Source: Rhizophagus irregularis
Lineage: Eukaryota; Glomeromycota; Glomeromycetes; Glomerales; Glomeraceae
NCBI RefSeq assembly: GCF_026210795.1
Contig: NC_089439.1
Location: 4,898,001-4,962,000 of the forward strand
Reading direction: 5' to 3'
Length of the DNA: 64,000 bases
The position numbers and the translations under genes are program-made. Positions 59,533 through 64,000 of this stretch are shown one piece after another. The notes under the pieces were generated by a model. It was not told the DNA's origin. It ran no database searches and worked only from the letters and a program-made list of their open reading frames with translations. Every line of letters starts with the position of its first letter. The first letter of the stretch is position 1.

Positions 59533-61478
59533 GGAAAAAAAAAAAACTTCTTCCCCAAATTATTAAAAACATAACAATTCCGCAGTAAAAATAATATTTT
59601 TACTCAGTTTTTTATTAATATGGAAGATAGTAGAAAATATCCTATAGCCGAACATAAATTTCCTTATGGGTCTGGCGACGAATATAATTTTTTAATATTA
59701 ACATATCACCATTTTATAAAATATTGTGAAAGTCTAGCTTCTTCATTTTTTTCAGGTCATGACACAGAAGTTCAGCGTAATATACTGCGCGCTAATTTTG
59801 GCCTTTCAGATGAAGATATTAATAGTTGGAAAGAAAGGGCTTTACGCTACAACATGTCAACTGAAAGTTTCACATTTTTTCTACATATAGCAATATCCTC
59901 TGCGGTGGATGGTTTCCAAGCACGAAGGAAAGAATTAGAAACTTTTGTAGATCACGTGACTAAATATAGGGAGACATCTAGCAAAAAGTCCAAAAAAATC
60001 GACAAAAAAAAGAAAAAGTCGAATAAATCCAAACACCGTTCCATAATTAATTCTGACGTAGATTCAGATGAATTAGATGATTTTCTTGATAAGGCAAATG
60101 AAGAGTTCGCTCATTTTAATTATTCTTCCGATGATCGAGATTCTAATATTAATCGGCCGATCGCGACAGCCTCTGGATCAAAAATGGATGTTGATCATCC
60201 GATTAATACAAATGAGTCATCAAATACGGTCTTACAATCGGTACCTAATAAGCCTCAGTCGCAGCCTATACAAATACCGGAGAAAAGTATTACCGATTCA
60301 ACAAAGTCTTCAAATAAAAATAAGAAGTTGAATAAACACCTTATCGAAAAAGTTATTACAGGTCATAAGCCAGCTGATGATGATACATCAAGAGTTAGAG
60401 ATATTCTAGTTTACGACGTCCCAGTATCCTGGACGGCAGAATATATTCTGCAACAGTTAATGCTGTGGGGAAAGCCTATCGATATTCAGATGAAACAACA
60501 AAGAAAATATCAGACTGTTCGTTTGAAGATAGAGTTAAGTACCTTTCGTCTTGCCCAATTTGAAGTTAATGAAAATCCTGTGTGGACAACAGATTTAGGG
60601 GGGATACCGGTAAGATGGTTTCCAGCAAGGTGGACTCTCAAAGAACGAAAACAACGTGAGAAATTCCAAGCTACGATTAGAAAAATTCCAGATTCTATGA
60701 CGTATGCAGCCTTATGGGTCGACCGTCTCCCACATACTTTTCTTTCTTCGGTTAGAGGGTTGAAAAGTTTTAAAATTATTCAAACAGCTCGGGGTGAACG
60801 TAAACTTATTGGTTATTTCGAAAAGTGGGTTGATATGCGGAACGCATTAGATAATCAATTCGTTTGGGATCTTCAGAACCTATCTTGGAACCGATACGAA
60901 CCTCCGACGCAACAAACAAGGTCGCATGGTAGTAATGCCAACAAGAACCAAGGAACTTCAAGAAGTCAATCGACTAACAAACATCAACGAAATTCAAAGA
61001 ATTCGAAGAAGAAACCAGATGAGACGAAGTCTGAAAAGCCAAAGAAGCAAAAGAAAGACAAGTCCCGTAAATCATCGAGATCGAAGGTCTTAGCGGAAGT
61101 TATAGATGTTTTGCGTAAATTAATAATTTAGGTTTTAGAATTGAGGGTAAAATAGTGGTTCAAAGGTGCCAATTTTATTTTTTCATAAAATTTTTATTCT
61201 TCGTTATTTTATCCATTTATTTTCTGTTTGTTCGCCCTTTAGGGTTGATTTATTTTTTGTTTTTGCTTTTCCCCCTTCCCCTTTTTATGGTCATATTCTT
61301 TATCCCATTTTTTAAGCCAGTAGGTCTTTAAATATTCGTTATTTTTAGATTAGCTGTTGTAGGTTACTCGCTGTTTACTTTTGTATTTGCATTTGTTAAC
61401 TTACATAACCATGTAAATTTTTATTTTCTATTCAATAAAGTGTGATCGGTTTGCTTAAAAAAAAAAAAAAAAAAAAAA
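59533..61478 (+). mobile_element. ORF1-only non-LTR retrotransposon copy
   Basis: Bounded by the 16-bp duplication ATGTCAATGACAATGT and ending in AATAAAG, a short spacer and about 22 A. It is intronless. It carries a 503-aa ORF1 but no endonuclease or reverse transcriptase. The 3' UTR is about 325 bp. So target-primed reverse transcription moved it in trans, or it is an internally deleted LINE. The intact ORF and exact duplication mean that the insertion is recent. The target is the edge of a TGTCAA repeat array. Confidence 0.85.
59620..61131 (+). CDS. LINE ORF1-like nucleic-acid-binding protein, 503 aa
   Basis: A single open exon. Residues 1-115: helical N-terminal region (YPIAEHKFPYGSGDEYNFL). 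Residues about 118-142: Lys-rich cluster (SKKSKKIDKKKKKSNKSKH), a likely nuclear signal. Then a Ser/Asp/Asn-rich linker. About 258-400: RRM-like fold with RDILVYDVPVSWTAEYILQQ, QTVRLKIELSTFRLAQF, TTDLGGIPVRWFPARWTLKE and GERKLIGYFEKWVDM. C-terminal 80 residues: Ser/Lys-rich. I recognise the WTTDLGGIPVRWFPA block as typical of ORF1 proteins of Rhizophagus LINEs, which coat element RNA. The start at 59620 lies 87 bp from the 5' end of the insertion. The frame is intact and may be expressed if a promoter is internal. Confidence 0.8.
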   Translation: MEDSRKYPIAEHKFPYGSGDEYNFLILTYHHFIKYCESLASSFFSGHDTEVQRNILRANFGLSDEDINSWKERALRYNMSTESFTFFLHIAISSAVDGFQARRKELETFVDHVTKYRETSSKKSKKIDKKKKKSNKSKHRSIINSDVDSDELDDFLDKANEEFAHFNYSSDDRDSNINRPIATASGSKMDVDHPINTNESSNTVLQSVPNKPQSQPIQIPEKSITDSTKSSNKNKKLNKHLIEKVITGHKPADDDTSRVRDILVYDVPVSWTAEYILQQLMLWGKPIDIQMKQQRKYQTVRLKIELSTFRLAQFEVNENPVWTTDLGGIPVRWFPARWTLKERKQREKFQATIRKIPDSMTYAALWVDRLPHTFLSSVRGLKSFKIIQTARGERKLIGYFEKWVDMRNALDNQFVWDLQNLSWNRYEPPTQQTRSHGSNANKNQGTSRSQSTNKHQRNSKNSKKKPDETKSEKPKKQKKDKSRKSSRSKVLAEVIDVLRKLII

Positions 61479-61577
61479 ATGTCAATGACAATGTCAATGT
61501 CAGTGACAATGTCAATGTCAGTGACAATGTCAATGTCAATGTCAATGTCAATGTCAATGACAATGACAATGACAATG
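61479..61577 (+). repeat. TGTCAA / TGACAA hexamer microsatellite
   Basis: About sixteen hexamers of ATGTCA, GTGACA and ATGACA type directly after the retroelement tail. The first unit is the right target duplication, so the array predates the insertion. Confidence 0.9.
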
Positions 61578-61639
61578 AAAAAAACTTCTAATGCCAACTT
61601 TTTGCAAAAACTCTTCCTGTGCCACTAAAAGTCCCTGTT

Positions 61640-61895
61640 AAATTGTTGCATCATTCAATATTTGCATAATTTCATTTTTTTGTTGATCATTAAAATTTCA
61701 TAAAATATTGCAAAAAAATAAAAAAATTGTAAAAAAAACATTTCAGTGTTTTTTCATATAATATTATTAAAAAAAATGCCAAAAACTTTTTTTTTTGCAT
61801 TACTATTAAGAAAAAAACGTTTTGGCATTTTTCCATATAAAATTATAAAAAAAATAACGCAAAAACGTTTTTTCTTCATTTTTTATTTTTTTAAC
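61640..61895 (+). repeat. A+T-rich inverted motifs before the satellite
   Basis: Repeats of AAAAATGCCAAAAAC and its inverse AAAACGTTTTGGCATTTTT separated by TTCATATAATATTATTAAA. They look like an older relative of the following satellite. Confidence 0.5.
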
Positions 61896-63860
61896 AAAAA
61901 ATGTCAAGACTGACGTTTTTAATTAAAAAAACCAATATTTTTTTGATTTTTAATCACAAAAATGTCAAAGTCTGACGTTTTTAATTAAAAAAAATCATTT
62001 TTTTTTGATTTTTTAATAACAAAAACGTCAAGTCTGACGTTTTTAATTTAAAAAAAACCAATATTTTTTTGATTTTTATTTTTTAATCACAAAAATGTCA
62101 AGTCTGACATTTTTAATCAAAAAAATCATTTTTTTTGATTTTTTAATTACAATAACGTCAAGTCTAACGTTTTTAATCAAAAAAATCATTTTTTTTGATT
62201 TTTTAATTACAAAAACATCAAGTCTGACATTTTTAATCAACAAAATCATTTTTTTGATTTTTTAATTACAAAAACGTCAAGTCTGACGTTTTTAATTAAA
62301 AAAAACAATATTTTTTTGATTTTTAATTACAAAATGCCAAGTCTGACATTTTTAATTAAAAAATCAATATTTTTTTTGATTTTTAATCACAAAAACATCA
62401 AGTCTAACATTTTTAATTAAAAAAAACCAATATTTTTTTTGATTTTTAATCACAAAAACGTCAAGTCTGACGTTTTTAATTAAAAAAATCATTTTTTTGA
62501 TTTTTTAATTACAAAAACGTCAAGTCTGACGTTTTTAACTAAAAAAATCAATTTTTTTGATTTTTAATTACAAAATTGTCAAATCTAATGTAAAAAATGA
62601 TTTTTTGAATCATAAAAATGTCATGTCTGACGTTTTTAACTAAAAAAATCATTTTTTTTTTGATTTTTTAATTAAAAAACGTCAAGTCTGACGTTTTTTA
62701 ACTAAAAAAGTCATTTTTTTGATTTTTTAATTACAAAAACGTCAAGTCTGACGTTTTTTAACTAAAAAAGTCATTTTTTTGATTTTTTTAATTACAAAAA
62801 CGTCAAGCCTGACGTTTTTAACTAAAAAAGTCATTTTTTTGATTTTTTAATTACAAAAACGTCAAGCCTGACGTTTTTAATTAAAAAAATCATTTTTCTT
62901 ATTTTTAATCACAAAAATGTCATGTCTGACGTTTTTTGACTAAAAAAGTCATTTTTTTTTGATTTTTTAATTACAAAAATGTCAAGTCTGACGTTTTTTA
63001 ACTGAAAATGTCATTTTTTTTGATTTTTTAATTACAAAAACGTCAAGTCTGACGTTTTTTAACTGAAAATATCATTTTTTTTGATTTTTTAATTACAAAA
63101 ACCTCAAGTCTGACGTTTTTTAACTGAAAAAGTCATTTTTTTGATTTTTTAATTACAAAAACGTCAAGCCTGACATTTTTTAACTAAAAAAGTTATTTTT
63201 TTGATTTTTTAATTACAAAAACGTCAAGCCTGACGTTTTTTAACTAAAAAAGTCATTTTTTTGATTTTTTAATTACAAAAACGTCAAGCCTGACATTTTT
63301 TAACTAAAAAAGTCATTTTTTTGATTTTTTAATTACAAAAACGTCAAGCCTGACGTTTTTCAACTAAAAAAGTCATTTTTTTTTGATTTTTTAATTACAA
63401 AAACGTCAAGCCTGACGTTTTTCAACTAAAAAAGTCATTTTTTTTGATTTTTTAATTACAAAAACGTCAAGCCTGATGTTTTTCAACTAAAAAAGTCATT
63501 TTTTCGATTTTTAATCACAAAAATGTAATGTCTGACGTTTTTAACTAAAAAAATCATTTTTTTTGATTTTTAATCACAAAAATGTCATGTCTGACGTTTT
63601 TAACTAAAAAAAACATTTTTTTGATTTTTTAATTACAAAAACGTCAAGTCTGACATTTTTAATTAATAAAATCATTTTTTTTTTGATTTTTTAATTACAA
63701 AAATGCCAAGTCTTACGTTTTTAACCAAAAAAATCAATTTTTTTGATTTTTAATCAAATCTAACGTAAAAAATGATTTTTTAATCATAAAAACGTCAAGT
63801 CTGACGTTTTTAATAAAAAAATCAATTTTCTTTATATTTAATTATAAAAATGTTTGATGA
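61896..63860 (+). repeat. Satellite, about 34 monomers of about 57 bp
   Basis: The monomer is TTTTTGATTTTTTAATTACA, then AAAACGTCAAGTCTGACGTTTT, then TAACTAAAAAAGTCA. Each monomer contains the hairpin ACGTCA-AGTC-TGACGT. Sub-types are ordered: AAGTCTGACG on the left, AAGCCTGACG mainly 62810-63475, and CATGTCTGACG scattered, as expected from local unequal exchange. No protein frame. Confidence 0.92.
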
Positions 63861-64000
63861 CCCGACCCAAAATTTTCAAGTCAATCTGACAGTATAATGA
63901 TTATAACTCACTAATAATTACCAAGTTACTCTAGTTGTTATGAAAATTATAAAGCTTACCTCATTTTTGTATAAACTTCAAAAAACAGTATATAGGTCAC
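63861..64000. other. Unique DNA at the window edge
   Basis: Contains TGATGACCCGACCCAAAATT. There is too little to assign. Confidence 0.3.

Noticed and set aside
61896-63860. CRISPR-like array or centromere
   Set aside because: The monomers are contiguous without spacers, so not CRISPR. Only 2 kb is seen, so a centromere cannot be claimed.

Overview
The window looks like nuclear DNA of an arbuscular mycorrhizal fungus (Glomeromycotina, most like Rhizophagus). The reasons are very high A+T, small GT-AG introns, and protein families that I recognise as expanded in that lineage: Myb/SANT-like proteins, F-box/LRR proteins, a Kelch membrane protein, a protein-kinase N-terminal module and a LINE ORF1. 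No database search was run; all family names come from reading motifs. Exon boundaries were worked out by hand and checked by adding up reading frames.

Left part (1-4.5 kb): an intact four-exon SANT-like gene on the minus strand (681-1399), a 31-codon basic ORF behind a TATA box, then gene-free DNA.

4.5-21.8 kb: a candidate large DNA transposon of about 17.3 kb. A perfect 14-bp inverted repeat (CCCTATGAAAAAAG) lies at 4501 and 21779, with a 3-bp TTG duplication outside each end and shared subterminal motifs. Inside are an unknown Lys-rich gene (minus), a 1000-codon eight-exon Tnp2-type (CACTA superfamily) transposase gene with one in-frame TAG, a SANT/Gln-rich gene (minus, frameshifted), and a gene for an Asn/FG/Gln-rich protein with a zinc-knuckle-like end. 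Nested inside is a second, non-autonomous CACTA element (16897-20242, GGG duplication). About 2 kb of that element is an array of roughly 17 units of about 125 bp, each with two near-perfect palindromes whose arms vary together.

21.8-40 kb: gene-poor, with relics: an unknown frameshifted gene, a 208-aa ORF with 12-aa repeats and a decayed partial copy of its 3' end 4 kb upstream, MITEs, a disrupted cytochrome P450, a LINE 3' end, and an orphan kinase N-terminal fragment.

40.4-53.3 kb: a large inverted duplication with arms of about 3.3 and 3.1 kb and a spacer of about 6.5 kb. Each arm carries an intact SANT-like gene and a decayed OTU-type gene. Only the left arm has a 398-bp hAT-like MITE with a perfect 8-bp duplication. 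The spacer holds a frameshifted Kelch membrane-protein gene, a second MITE with an 8-bp duplication, and an intact 459-aa F-box gene.

53.3-64 kb: small ORFs, a pogo-like MITE, a decayed aldo-keto reductase, a retroposed ORF1-only LINE copy with a poly(A) tail and a 16-bp target duplication (59533-61478), and a satellite of about 2 kb with monomers of about 57 bp, each carrying an ACGTCA/TGACGT hairpin. Most genes here are mobile-element genes or lineage-specific families. I see no metabolic operon, tRNA, rRNA or CRISPR.
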